NCBI RefSeq assembly: GCF_029873635.1
Contig: NC_080420.1
Span: forward strand, 52,281,457-52,345,456
Reading direction: 5' to 3'
DNA length: 64,000 nt
From: Malania oleifera
Taxonomy: Eukaryota; Streptophyta; Magnoliopsida; Santalales; Ximeniaceae
The notes below the pieces were generated by a model. It did not search any database. It was given only the letters and a program-made list of their open reading frames with translations, and had not been told where the DNA came from. Of the stretch, positions 23,946-36,155 are shown piece after piece. Every line of letters begins with the position of its first letter. The first letter of the stretch is position 1. Made by a program: the position numbers and the translations under genes.

Positions 23946-26041
23946 TGTTGGCCTTACAAGGCTTAACATCCTATTTTGATGCTAAGAAACAAGTAGAACT
24001 TAACATATTTGGTTTAGTTATGACATTTCAGGACTCAACCTTGAGAAAGTAAGGTCAAGTATTCACAAAGATCAATTGAAGTTTATATTTCAAAGGAACA
24101 TGATCATATGAAGCTTAAAGAATACTTAAAGTCATGGATGCAAGCTGGAAATCAAAGCCAAATCAAGTGAAAACTTCTCTGAGTACTTAGGCATCAAAAG
24201 ACTAAAGCTTGAAGATAATGAGATCATGGATATTAAAGAGAACTCGATGAAAAGCTCAAAGTATCTTAAAACTTGAAGACAAGAAGAAGACCAAAGCATG
24301 AAGACTTAAGTGTTTAAGATTGACAAATGGCTTAGAAGTCTTTATGTAAGAGCTTTAATATTTAAATATTTTTTGAAATATTATTGAAGCTCTTTAGGGG
24401 AAATACATAGGCTCAGAGACCTAATTTAAAACCCCAAAAAATGTTTTATAAGAGACCAAAACAAGAGAGAAAAATTAAAGTTGAAAACCAAAAATGAAAT
24501 ATCAGAAAAAGGACTGGTCAGCCAACTGACCAGAAATACTTTGGGTTTACTCAGCCGACTGATAGAAAATCTACAGCAAAATTAACTGCCCAACCAACTG
24601 ACTCAATGAACCGAAAATACCCAGCCCACTGCCACTGCCCAGTCGACTAACAATTTCCTGATTTTAATTCTGGCAGACAGAAGGGTGTCAGCCACTTGTC
24701 TAGCCGACTGACCCTGTGAAAATACACTACCCAGTCACCTGGTCAGCCGATTGACTCCACGGGTTTTGATTTTTTAAACTTCAACGGGGAACTTTCAAAA
24801 ATTGGTTTTTCAATTATGAAAGTTATAAAAACTTGGAGGACACTCCAAGTAAACTTGGGGAACAAGGAAACTAATTCTAAAAAACCTATAAATACTACCT
24901 TAATCCCAAGAAATTAATATACAAGCAATCACACAGCATACTTGCATCAAATCTTTCAATCTCTCTCAAAGTTTCATATTGCTCAAACTTTTGCTAGAGG
25001 GAAATCATCTGAATTGCCGCTAAAACACCAACCTAAGGTTCTCACACTGAGTTTTCTCAAATTACAAAGGAACCCTTGGTGAATTCTACACTCGAGCTTC
25101 AATTTTATTTCTTAGTTGTATTTAAATTGTTAAAGTACCTAGAGCTAAAATTGTACTAATCTACTCTATTTTGAGAGTGTTTGAGAGTGTTATGGTGCGC
25201 AAAGATTACTTCATATCTTTTGTAGTTCTTGGACAATTCGAGGTGTTCAGATCGTTGGCTAAGCGAGGGAATATCGCTTAGAGAGGTAGGCTCTAGCCTA
25301 CTGAAGAAGTGTGTAAACGGTGTTGTTTAACCCGATAAAGGAACTAATTTTAGTGAATCCTTTGGTGGTTTGTCAAAGGCGAGGACGTAGGCTGGGTATA
25401 AGCCAGACCTCATAAAAATCGCGGTCTCACTCTCTCTTTTCCTTACTCTTTATTTTCAGCACATATAAATTGCGTGGATGATTTAATTTTTTTTTAATCA
25501 TATATATACTATGTATATTTGGAAATTAAGTAAACTTAAAGTCTAATATTGATTTGGGTTGCAGAAACCAAAAGGGAGTACGTTGGTTAAACCATACTTT
25601 ACGGAAATCATAAGGGAGTACGTTAATTGGTTAAACAACCAAAGATAAATTAACTAAGAGTTTATTTGAATTTTGAATTTTGGGAAGAGTGTGAATGCTT
25701 TGTTGAAAATCATTTTGAGAAAACTAATTCATTATCAAAAGGATTGCATTAACCATAGGGCTTGAATCAAACTTTCATATTTACAGGGTAGCAAACAAAC
25801 AAGAGCTAAAATCTTGTGTCTTATATCTTGGTTTGGATATTGTGTTTGATTGGATAATTGATTTGGTTGAATGTTTGGTTACTTGATTGTTTACGTAATT
25901 GTGTTGTTGATTATTGATTGTATAAAAGGAACTAAGTTCTTGTGTGATTAATAAATCAAACAAACAAGTCAAGAATTAGCTAAAAGAAATAAAAGAGGTT
26001 AAGGAGTCTTAAACCCTCTTGGGACTACACCTTAGTTTTTA
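23946..26041 (+). repeat. 3' LTR of the G element
   Basis: Aligns along its length with 16029-20473 apart from the nested T LTR. The end reads AGTTTTTA, with terminal CA changed to TA, followed by TSD GTTAT. TATAAATA is at 24887-24894 and the GAGGACGTAGGC motif at 25380-25412. Confidence 0.95.
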
Positions 26042-26227
26042 GTTATAGTGTGAATGTTGCGTATGATTTAATTTCCATGTTATATTTATCTGTGCATATT
26101 GGAACTGCATAGACAGACCCTAGGTTTGTGTAATACTAGTTGTTGGATTAGTTGAACCTAGGACAAAATTTTAAAATTCCAATTCACCCCCCCCCCCACC
26201 CCTCTTGGGAATACACCAAAGCTAACA

Positions 26228-27110
26228 CATTCCATGCCCTTCTCCTCACCAAACAAAAATTTGACAATTGTAGTATTATAGTGAAAGTCTTGCTTGGATC
26301 TCAAGATGTTTGGGACGTCATTGAAAATAGTTACATAGAACCGCAAGATAAGGGTACCTTGAATCAAGTACAAACGGATGCTTTAAAAGATTCAAGAAAG
26401 AAGGATTGGAAGGCTCTAACCTCATATGTCAAGGTTTGGATGAAGTTATATTTGGAAAAAGTTGCAAGTGCAAGCATACAAAACTCACATAAAAGAGTTG
26501 ATAAAGTGGTGAAAGTTTGCATCCAAACACTTAGAGGTAAGTTTGAAACACTACACAAAAAAGATTCTAGATTAGTTTTTGATTATTTTTTAATAATTTT
26601 GGGTATTGTTATCCAATTAGGAAGATATGGTGAAGATTTAAAAGATTATTGAGTGTTAGAAAAAATTCTCCAATTTATTTCACCAAAAATTCAACTATGT
26701 TGTTGTAGCAATTGAAGAATCCAAGGATTTAGAATCCATGATGATTGATCAACTCATGAGATCTTTGCAAGCCCATGAAGAAAAGGGTTATTAAGAAAAA
26801 GAAGGACCATTAGAGTAGACTCTTGAAGCCAAACTTTCTTTCAAGGAGTGAGATGAAATGAAAGAAGAATTCTTGGACATGGACATGGTTGTGGTCATGA
26901 TAGTGGCTGAGGAAAAGGAAGAAAAAGTGATTCCAACTCATCCAACAATGATGGGAGGAGTCAAAATTTTCAATTCAGTAGAGGATGTCGAAAAGGATCA
27001 AATTTGAGAAGACAAAGGTAAAAATTTCAAATTAGATGCAATAATTGCAATAGATATGATCATTATCATATGAGTGTAGAACTCACAACACTGTTGAAAA
27101 AAATGAATAA
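26228..27110 (+). pseudogene. copia A gag
   Basis: Open for about 140 codons after the T LTR (to 26652), then broken. The UBN2-type Gag blocks are clear: LTKQKFDNCS, KVLLGSQDVWDVIENSY, DALKDSRKKDWKALT, then QTLRGKFETLHKKDS. Further on, in other frames, come [24 protein letters not shown] remains, a Gly/Arg-rich stretch and a zinc knuckle CNNCNRYDHYH whose last Cys is lost (about 27035-27080). This is the Retrofit/SIRE-type copia gag family, distinct from the G gag above. Its first codons lie at 11984-11998, on the other side of the T LTR. Confidence 0.85.
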
Positions 27111-27169
27111 TTCTATTGGAGAAGAAAAGGAAGAGTTGGAGCCTATTTTTTTGCTAGCATAAAAATAAG

Positions 27170-28081
27170 ATGGAGAAAAGAAGAACACATGGTATCTTGA
27201 CACTAGCAAATAATCATGTGTGGAAACAAGAATTTGTTGGTTGAGCTGGATGAATTAGAAAATGGAATGATACATTTGGAGACTTTTCAAAGATTCAAAA
27301 AAAAAAAAAAAAAAGGAAAAGGTAAAATATTAAATTTTCTAAAATTTGGAAGGCATCAATTCATTACAAATATATATATGAAGGATATGATATCTACCAT
27401 AATCTTTCAATAAAATATCCTAAAATTTTTTTGGTGAAAAAAGTGAAGATGGCAGAAAATATAATGTTTAAATTAAACATCTTAACTAATTTTGCTAAAT
27501 GTTTGAAGGATTGCTCCTAGCATTGGCACCCTAGGTATGGTCATGTTAATTCTAATAGTTTGAAATTGACAAAGAAGAAAAAGATATGGAAAGACTTACC
27601 TTATTTTGGTGGGGATGGCATCCCCACCAGTTATGTGAAGGATATGTATTCGACAAACAATCCAAGAAGGGTTTTCCCTAACAAAAGAAGTAAGCACAAG
27701 GGCGAACAAGCTGCTAAAACTTATCTGTACCGATGTATGTAATCCAACTAGATCTCCATCACTTTGTAAGAATAAATGTTTTTTTTTTTCTCTTCATTGA
27801 TGAATTTAGTAGAAATATTTAGGCCTATTTTCTTAAACACAATTTATAGGTGTTTGAACTTTCAAAAAAAGATTTTTGTTGAAAAAGTAGGTGGTTATGA
27901 AATCAAAACTATGCAATAAAAAACAGGGTGAAAATTCACATCAAATGAATTCAAGCAATATGTCTCAACAAATTGGCATTGAAATTTTTAAAAATCCAAC
28001 ACTTCTTAAAATTCAAAGAATTATGTTTGAAAAGCAAGAAAATGCCTAAAGAATTTTTTAGCGGAAGCAATTGGTTATGTA
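27170..28081 (+). pseudogene. copia A protease and integrase, 5' part
   Basis: Fragments in changing frames: a protease start with TWYLDT (27188), a KGKGKI-like piece with an A run (27300-27320), then the GAG-pre-integrase zinc region (HPRYGHVNSNSLKL near 27530), LCEGYVFDKQ, and integrase pieces around 27800-28081 including EKVGGYEIK, TSNEF and MPKEFF...EAIGY near the end. Order and motifs match copia pol. The frame is cut at 28081 by the Tat-like element and resumes at 36156. Confidence 0.75.
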
Positions 28082-29464
28082 TGATTACGCGTTAAAGTTG
28101 CTTAATTAAATATTTAAATGCAATTATTAAGTGTTACAATTTTAATTAAATACTTCATTATGTCCATTATTTTAATCATTGAGATAATTCGATATCATTA
28201 AAATAATTATCCTATTTTTGCCGCAAATTTACGAATATTTATATTTAATTATTGCACGATAATTTTCAGAAGTCGAACCACGTAGGAAATTTGGAGAGCC
28301 ACGTAAAAAGGAAGCAAGGTCGTGTGAGAGAATGGAGACCATGCACGAGAAGAAGCAAGTGAGGCCCATGCTTGTATGGGCCATGCACGTGAACAATCAA
28401 GATAAAAGAAGGGCTGGGCCATGTGCATTTAATGAATCGGCCATGCAAGCTTCAAAATGGAGGTCGAGCAGTTGAAGTTGAGTACGTGCATGGGCCATGC
28501 ACGTAAGGCCCAAGCGTGAAGTTGGGCAGATGCTAGAATTAGAGAAACTCATAGTTGGGCTTTTACTCATAGTTGGCCTAGGGGAGGTCTTTTTAGGGGG
28601 AGGCAGTTGTAGGAGAGGGAGGGGAGTCCGTCGCAGCGGCTTGGGGAGACTCTCCTACCTCTTGGCTATCTCTCTCTCTCTCTCTCTCTCTCTACCTTGT
28701 TATTATTTAGTTGTATTGTTTTTACTTTAATGTCACTTTTAAATACCGTGCTATCATTCAGTTGTATTTTTTAATTTAATGTCATTTTAAATATATTGTT
28801 GGAGTTTTCTATTAGCTTGAGTTTAGTTCATTATTTTACTTTAATGTCATTTTAAATATATTGTTGGAACTTTTCATTAGTTTAAATTTGGTTATTTTTA
28901 TTCAACAGTTTGTTTCAGTTTATCTATTGTTTTGTTTAGTTTATTTTTATTCAAAATATTGTTGGATCTATTTTCCATTTAAGTTGTTAAGGTGTGAGTT
29001 CATTTTTTGTTAAACTATCATTGGATTTTGTTTTGTTATCCATTATTGAAGTTTAAGTTTACTTTACCTTCGTTTGAACCTATTACTGGATTGAAATTTA
29101 ATTATTATTGTGTTGAGTTAGTTTATTAATGTCATTGAGTCTAGTTATTCAGTTTTTTTGTCGTTTACTTGCCAGCATTAATTTATCTTTATTCTTTTCT
29201 TGTCATTTATTTTATGTATGTTAGGTTCTTAGTTTATGTTTTGCGTTATTTCAATTTAGTCACAAACTCTCAAAAATCCAAAAATACAAATATGAACTGT
29301 GTTCAGTAAACTATATTTTCTCATTTTCTTCTTTTTATTTTACGCGATTTTGAAACCAATCTACATTCCCTGAGGAGACGATCTACACTTTTGGGCTAAT
29401 TATTATATGACAGAACTCCTATACTTTTGGATAGCCTTTGCGCTACTCATTTTTGAGTGAGTCA
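28082..29464 (+). repeat. 5' LTR of the Tat-like element
   Basis: Collinear with 34528-36150 but shorter: it lacks roughly 180 bp after GATAAAAGAAG and about 110 bp near 28555. It contains repeated GGGCCATGCACGTG-like boxes at 28340-28510 and a (TC)n tract at 28669-28693. Confidence 0.9.
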
Positions 29465-29470
29465 AGTTTT

Positions 29471-29488
29471 TTGTGCTGTTGTTGGGGA
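29471..29488 (+). other. decayed primer binding site, tRNA-Asp type
   Basis: TTGTGCTGTTGTTGGGGA starts 7 bp after the LTR end. The usual plant Tat/Athila-type site is TGGCGCCGTTGCCGGGGA; the differences are one G-to-T and four C-to-T changes, all four C-to-T in CG or CHG context, as expected from deamination of methylated cytosines. Confidence 0.7.
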
Positions 29489-29544
29489 TTGTCCAATTTA
29501 GTTTCAAACTAGTGTCTTACCCATTATTTTGATTTCTCCCATGA

Positions 29545-30868
29545 AAAAAAAAAATTGAAGAAACTGTGGCTGCACCTGCACCACGCACTCTTATAGATTT
29601 TTTACAGCCCACACGAACCACCAGATCATCTTGCACTGCTTTACCTAATGATGCACCTATATTCACAATTAAGCATAGGATGATGTCAATGATACCTCAG
29701 TTCCACGGGATGGATTCTGAGAGTCCTTACCAGCACCTGACAGACTTTGAGGTTGCTTGCACTACTCTCATTACTAGAGCTGGCACTGATGAGTTTAGTA
29801 AACTTTGTTTATTTCCTTTCTCTTTAAAGGATAAAGCGAAGATGTGTTTTAATTCTTTGATGCCTAATTCTTTCTCTAGTTGGACTAATATGAAATGTGA
29901 ATTCTAACATAATTTTTTCCCCTTTTAGAAAACTCAATTTGTGCAAGAGTAGATCAATCGATTCATGCAAAGATTTGATGAGACATTTCATGCAAACTAG
30001 GAGAGATTTGGAGATCTAGTTAACATGTGTCCCCACAATGGATTTGAATCATAGTGCCTAGTCAACTATTTTTATACTGTGTTGACTCCTTAATCGAAAA
30101 AGTTCGTCCATACTATGCGTTTAGGAGATTTCTTCAACAAGGAGTCTGATAACGCACTGGGTTTTCTGGATTATTTAGCTAAAAATACTCAGCAGTAGAA
30201 CACTAGGATTGACAGAAGACCAATTTCAACTCAACCATTGAGAGTAATACCTGGTAGAGGGCGGTATGAACCGACGGATGATGCTAATGTTCAAGCACGT
30301 ATGGCTAAGATCACTAGAAGATTGGATGCTATGGAGATGGAAAATGAGAATAGTGTAAAGCAACTTCGGAATCAACCTTCCTAGTCCTATGCACCACCTT
30401 CTCAGTCGTCATATCATTAGGCTGCCTTTCAGCATCAATATCAGCCACATCAGATTTCTCATATCTATTCTTTAGCAGCGCCCACTCCACCTAAAAAGTC
30501 CCTTAAAGATAGCATGGCACAGATGGCTATTACACTTAAGCAATTCATGGCAAGCCAAAATGTGATCAACTCTCAAACTTCTCAAATCATCAGCGAGATA
30601 AGCACTGATTTGACTAGGCTAAACATAACATTGAGTGCATTAGAGATAGATGAATCCCCGATTCAAGCCCAGCTGGTTACTCAAGTGCAGTTTGCAACAT
30701 GGAACCATCACCCTCTATTGGAGTAAATGTCAAGGATTGCAATGCCGATGCAAATCTTAGTAGTGGTAAGGCGACTGGTACACCAGATAGGGAGGCTGAT
30801 CAGAATTTTAAGAGTTCAAATTTCAAGGAACCAAGTAACAATTCTAATGTCGATGTTTCTGAAGAGCC
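29545..30868 (+). pseudogene. Tat/Athila-like gag
   Basis: The readable frame (29566-29907) carries RTLIDFLQPTRT, IPQFHGMDSESPYQHLTDFE and LFPFSLKDKAKMCFNSLMP, the hallmark blocks of this gypsy gag group. Beyond the stop at 29907 the homology goes on with several stops: FMQRFDETF, ERFGDLVNMCPHNGFE, MRLGDFFNKESDNALGFLDY. A Gln/Pro-rich tail and helical segment (30514-30726) end at the solo LTR. A TSD of that LTR (GAAGG, 30869-30873) marks the break. Confidence 0.85.
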
Positions 30869-30873
30869 GAAGG

Positions 30874-33004
30874 TGTGACAACGCGCTTAAATTCCAAGTT
30901 TTTATTCCTTAAATAATACAAATCAATATAATAAATCCAGGAAATCATGATCAACCTAAACCCGTGGGTACTAGGGATAAGACAAAAACACACAACGGAA
31001 GCCTAAGCAATAGAAAACACAAAAATCATAATAACTCATAACACCATGCACAACACCATCTATCACAATACTAGAGTTACTAAATCCACTGTATTTTAAT
31101 ATATACATCCTAAAAAGAAAGATATAGGGACATTTTCCACAAAATCCAACCGTCCCTATCAAAACTTACCCTTCAGAGAGGGTAGATCAACACTACTAAA
31201 TTAGCGGAGCTTTACCCGCTCTCCTATCAAGGGCTCCTCAAATGTTTATAAAATTTTGGGGTGAGACACCTCTCAGTAAGAGAAATAAACTAACACTAGT
31301 GTGTGGCAACATGAGTATTTCTATGTTCTATATATAATCATACATAAACATATTAGTATAACTATCTGTATCATATCTAAGAAACATATATTCTCATATC
31401 ATGGCAGAACATACAGGATTTTCATACGCATAACTCATCTCATAAAATATAATTCAAAAACAACCTTGGTAGGTTAGCTGGATGTTGTCATGTACTAACC
31501 CCACATGACTGGGTTGTGTGGCCCGAAGGCGAGACCTGACAATGGTTGGCCGACCACTGCTAAGTCAAAAGTACAGTATGTAAGTTCGATGGGTCTGCCA
31601 GACCTGGTCCGTACACCAAGGCTGCTCACACTTCTTAAAACCACATCAACCATCCAACCTCACACACTTCGTACAACAACGTTAACACAAATATCATGAT
31701 AAATCATGAACACATAGCAGCGGTATCGTGCAAGTGCTAGCCTAGACCAAGCCAACCAGATTTTGATAACATATAGCATATATTGAAACTGTGATACATG
31801 GATATTTCATACCACTAATTATCAAATCAATCATATCATTTTGCATATATACGTATATCATGAAAATCATCAGCCCGTACGTGGTATTTCATATTTTACC
31901 ATAGCTCGGCCCGTACGATGGTAAATCATATCCATAGCTCAGCCCGTACACCGGCAAATCATACACATAGCTTGGCCCACACGCTAGCAAACATATCCAT
32001 AGCTCGGCCCATACACCGAAAAATCATATCCATAGCTCGGTCCATACACCGGCAAATCATATACATAGCTCGGCCTGTATGCCGGCAAACATATAAAAAT
32101 CTCGGCTCGTACACCAATTTTTCACATTATAAAAATCCATATATTTATCATATTCCCAAAAAATAATATTTTATTATAATTTCTACTCATGCCACACAAA
32201 ATAGGTTTCATACACATTTAAACATACCATCTTTTATAGCAGTATTTCCCAAACATAAAGCATATATAAATATATTTATTTTCCTGAAATCAGATGTTGT
32301 AATAATATACATACTTTTTCATAAAATACTAGCTTAGTTTATTCCCCTACCTGATTCCTAAAAAAGCCCCTAAAATAATCAACTCAACACTCGCTGGGTT
32401 CCCTGGTCAACACCCTGAAAACAATATTTCTCAGAACTAAACTTCAGTTTTTCTACGCATACTATGCTTTCTACAACTGTCAAGAAGCCAGATATTAAGT
32501 AGAAAGTCTTACCCTGAATTTGAGATGAATTTCGAACTCGCCTGACCAACGATCCACTCCAGTAGATATGCAGAGAACTTCCCCAAGAGCATCATGGTGG
32601 CTTCAGATCATCAAACTGGCAGAAATCCGACCCAAAAATTGAGAGAGAAGAGAGGGAAACCGAAGGAGGAGAGAGAGAGGACTTCTGCGACAAAATTCAA
32701 CTAAGAAATGGCGTTTAGAACTATTTATACTGTGGCCTCCGTCGACGAGCCACTTCACCTCGTCGACGAGGTCATGAAGACAACTCGTTAACGAGCTTTC
32801 TCTTCGTCAACGAAATTTAGAGGCATTCAAAACCTCTCTTAGTATTTTGTCGTCAACGAAGAGTACCCTCGTCGACAAGCCCAATATTTCACGTCGTCGA
32901 CGAATGCGAAGCATTCGTTGATGAATACCTGTTTACCCCCTTTTAATTTCCTTTTCTCCCTTCCTTTTATTATTTAAATATTATAAATTCTATGGGTCAC
33001 TACA
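30874..33004 (-). mobile_element. Ty3/gypsy solo LTR with TSD GAAGG
   Basis: GAAGG at 30869-30873 and 33005-33009; TG...CA ends on both strands. On the minus strand it starts TGTAGTGACCCATAG and ends CGTTGTCACA. TATAAATA is at 32729-32722 (minus), directly downstream of a cluster of CGTCGACGA boxes (32745-32925). The 31870-32130 minisatellite lies in the transcribed part. It is homologous to 57670-59874 (plus strand) and more weakly to the LTR at 2061. Confidence 0.95.
31870..32130. repeat. ~33-bp minisatellite inside gypsy solo LTR
   Basis: About seven units of CATAGCTCGGCCCGTACRCC plus GGCAAATCATATC-like sequence, differing by a few substitutions each. The counterpart in the other solo LTR is at 58570-58820 in opposite orientation. 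Confidence 0.85.
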
Positions 33005-33009
33005 GAAGG

Positions 33010-34527
33010 TAACTGCTCTGACACCTTTATCTCAAATACTGGTTCTTAAATAAGCGAATTTCCTAGAAACCATATTGAATAAAGATCCTTTCTTGTTAAA
33101 ACAAGGAAGTCAATCTGCACACGTTTTGTCTGTTACTTTGGAGAGCATTGATTTAATTGAGATTAACTTCTATATATGCAGGTAACAAAACTAATTCATT
33201 GTGGCGACTCAAATTTGGAGACTCGCTAGCTTAATTTATAAACCTACATTCACTGGATGAAATTCCTCCCGAGCCTCCTCTAGACATACTATGATGTTTT
33301 ACTTTCCTTGATTTTCATTTTGTTTTATTTTGTTTCATTTTTAGTTTATTTTCAAGTGCATTTTCCCTTAGTTTCAATTTTTCTTTTCCCTTACTTCTTT
33401 ACCGGGGCACGCTTCTACTTCCCTTAATATCATTCTTTTGCTTCTCTTTTCAATCATTGAGGGCAATGTTTCATTTTAGTTGTGGGGGGGGGGGGGGATT
33501 TGCATCTGCAATGGTGTGCTTCCATATGATGAGTTTTAATGTGATATTTCCATGTGATGTTTGCATGTCATTTTGGTCCACATTTAGGAAATACTGGTAT
33601 TGAGCTTAGAGCATGTTGAATTCCTTATTTGTGAACGTTACATGCTAAATTTTTTATTTTTTAGGACATGGAGCATGTAGGATGTAGTTCGAATCAGAGT
33701 TTAAATCAAAAGGGAAATTTATCAATTTCACTTAGTTTCAACCAAAGGAAGGATGTTGAAAGTTTTGCCAAACACACTACACAGGTTAGAAGATTTAAAA
33801 AGACTACCTTAGATTGTTTTTGGTTGATGTATACTTCAGTTGTTTAGGAATCTAATGAACCATATCCTAATGGCTTAAAAATAAAGAGAAAGAAAAAGTT
33901 TGAAGCAAATGAAAATAAGAAACAAGTCAAGAATCAATTGCAAAAAGAAAAGAGAGAAAAGAACGAAAAAGAAAAAAAGAAATAAAAGAGGGAAACAATT
34001 GTGTATTGGAAAGGGTTACCTATTACCAGGGTCCTAAATAACCAAAAAAGTGGGTGCCTTCTAAAGTGTAGTAGCGTGAAAGCCACCATTGTACATTCAT
34101 GCATTGGAAACGGCTACCTACTACTGGGATCCTAACTAAATAAGAAAGTGAGTGCCTTTTAAAGTATAATAGTGTGAAAGTCACCAATACAATGATTTTG
34201 AATTAGAGTAAGACCGTGTGGTTGTCTTAGATTAATTGTTTTGATTGAAACCATTAATGTCTATTAGTAATCAATTTTGGAATTCTAGCCTTATTCTCAT
34301 GCACGTGAGCTTTGTTACATTCCATTACCTTAGTTGGTTTATTAATTGGTGCATAAATCTCTTAGTTGACACTTAACTTGGATGAATCTGTTCCCTGTGT
34401 TCCTAAACTCATTAAGCATATTTCATGGCACGTGATTTTCAAATGTATTGGAATTATGGTTGCTACTCCCCTGGTTTGAATGCATTCACGTTATTTGTTG
34501 GAAACTAGCAAAATGTTTGTTGGGGAG
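33010..34527 (+). other. 3' part of the Tat-like element, no pol
   Basis: After a short continuation of the gag-proximal coding remnant (to about 33200) the sequence is non-coding. It has a run of 14 G (33484-33497) preceded by GAGGGCAATGTTTCATTTTAGT, a context commonly seen downstream of pol in this gypsy group, then A-rich sequence and a 98-bp tandem duplication. The GTTGGGGAG just before 34528 is the likely polypurine tract. Confidence 0.6.
34002..34197. repeat. 98-bp tandem duplication
   Basis: Units 34002-34099 and 34100-34197 begin TGTATTGGAAAGGGTTACCT and TGCATTGGAAACGGCTACCT and stay alignable throughout, with about 15-20% differences, so the duplication is old. Confidence 0.8.
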
Positions 34528-35351
34528 TGTAATTATGCGTTAAAGTTGCGCAATTAAGTATTTAAATTCATTTATTAAGTGTTACAATTTTAATTAATTA
34601 CTTAATTATGTCCATTATTTTAATCATTGAGCTCATTCGATAACATTAAGATAATTATCTTATTTTTGCCGCAAATTTACGAATATTTATGTTTAAGTAT
34701 TGTAGGATAATTTTCAGAAGTTGAACCACGTAGGAAATTTGGAGAGCCGCATAAAAGGGAAGCAAGGTCATGTGAGAGAATGGAGGTCATGCATGTGAAA
34801 AAGCAAGTGAGGCCCATGCTTGCATGGGCTATGCACATGAACAATCAAGATAAAAGAAGAGCTAGGTCGTGCATTGAAGGCAACCAAGACTAAGAGCTGT
34901 GTACGTGAGCTGGGTCTTATACAATGAAGGAGGCCCATACATAAGAAGACCCATGCAGCTGGGGGAAGGTTGTGTGCACAGAGGAGTAAACTAGACATAC
35001 ACGAGAATGAGAAGTTGGGCCATGTGCATTTAATGAACAGACCATGCAAGCTTCAAAAGGGAGGCCGAGCAGCTAGGGTTGAGTATGTGCATCGTCCATG
35101 CATGTAAGGCCCATGCATGAAGTTGGGCAGGCGTTGGAATTAGAGAAAATGCACAGCTAGCCTGGGGGAATTAAAAAGGCTAGGGACTAGGGCTTGAATG
35201 GAAAAAAGGATTTAACTTTTTAGGGTTGCTTTTGTAGGGTTTTTAATGAGGTTGCTGGGAGGTCTTTTTAAGGGGAGGTGGTCATAGGAGAGTGAGGAGA
35301 GTGCACCAAAGCAGCTTGGGGAGACTCTCCTCCTACCTCTCAGCCATCTCA

Positions 35352-35390
<39 letters not shown>

Positions 35391-36150
35391 CCTTTACTTT
35401 GTTATTATTTAGTTGTATTGTTTTTAATTCAATGTCACTTTTAAATACCTTGCTATTATTTAGTTGTATTTTTTAATTTAATGTCATTTTAAATATATTG
35501 TTGGAGCTTTTCTATTAGCTTGAGTTTAGTTCATTATTTTACTTTAATGTCATTTTAAATATATTGTTGGAGCTTTTCATTAGTTTAAATTTGGTTATTT
35601 TTATTCAACAGTTTGTTTGAGTTTATCTATTGTTTTGTTTTGTTTATTTTTATTCAAGATATTGTTGGATCTATTTTCCATTTAAGTTCTTAAGGTGTGA
35701 GTTCATTTTTGGTTAAACTATCGTTGGATTTTGTTTTGTTAATCCGTTATTGAAGTTTAAGTTTACTTTACCTTTGTTTGAACCTATTGCTGGATTGAAA
35801 TTTAATTATTATTGTGTTGAGTTAGTTTATTAATGTCATTGAGTCTAGTTATTCAGTTTTTTTGTCGTTTACTTGCCAGCATTAATTTATCGTTATTCTT
35901 TTCTTGTCATTTATTTTATGCATGTTAGGGTCGTAATTTATGTTTTGCGTTATTCCAATTTTGTCACAAACTCTCAAAAATCCAGAAATACAAATATGAA
36001 CTGTGTTTTCTTATTTTCTTATTTTTATTTTACGCGAGTTTGAAACCGATCTACATTCCCTGAGAAGACAATCTGGCCTTTTGGGCTAATTATTACATAA
36101 CATAACTCCTATTGGGATAACCTTTGCGCTGCTTATTATTGAGTGAGTCA
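34528..36150 (+). repeat. 3' LTR of the Tat-like element
   Basis: Starts TGTAATTATGCG after GTTGGGGAG and ends GAGTGAGTCA; 1623 bp. Retains two segments missing from the 5' LTR. A long (CT)n tract lies at about 35351-35388. Confidence 0.9.
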
Positions 36151-36155
36151 ATGTC

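Larger units (their letters stand above)
16029..26041 (+). mobile_element. family-G copia (Sirevirus-like) element, gag-only, TSD GTTAT
   Basis: GTTAT at 16024-16028 and 26042-26046 flanks the element. It has two LTRs (16029-20473, interrupted; 23946-26041), a PBS, a degraded gag and a polypurine tract, but no trace of protease, integrase, RT or RNase H between gag (ends about 22450) and the 3' non-coding region. The gag type, the TTTGTCATCATCAAAAAAGG region before the 3' LTR and the LTR layout resemble Sirevirus/Maximus copia. It must have moved with enzymes supplied by another element. It lies inside the outer T LTR. Confidence 0.9.
11999..26227 (+). mobile_element. family-T LTR (solo), split by two later insertions
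   Basis: Net LTR pieces are 11999-12470, 14624-16028 and 26047-26227. It starts TGTTGACCCTACGGGTCA and ends CCAAAGCTAACA, like the other T copies. A TATAAATATA box is at 15081-15090, preceded by short CGGGCGACCGAACC-type boxes from 14626 to 14990. The GGACGTAGGC-like motif lies at 15935-15962. No family-T interior or second LTR follows, so it is read as a solo LTR left by LTR-LTR recombination inside copia A gag. Confidence 0.8.
28082..36150 (+). mobile_element. Tat/Athila-like Ty3/gypsy element without pol
   Basis: LTRs at 28082-29464 and 34528-36150 begin with the related TG(TA)ATTAYGCGTTAAAG and both end GAGTGAGTCA. Flanks ATGTA (28077-28081) and ATGTC (36151-36155) match at four of five bases and rejoin copia A integrase. 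It has a tRNA-Asp-type PBS, a gag, and a G-rich 3' region, but no protease, RT or integrase. A gypsy solo LTR (30874-33004) is inserted just after gag. A non-autonomous derivative is the simplest reading. Confidence 0.85.

Noticed and set aside
23773..23979. Short open frame before the G element 3' LTR
   Set aside because: It runs across the polypurine tract into the LTR and has no similarity to known proteins.
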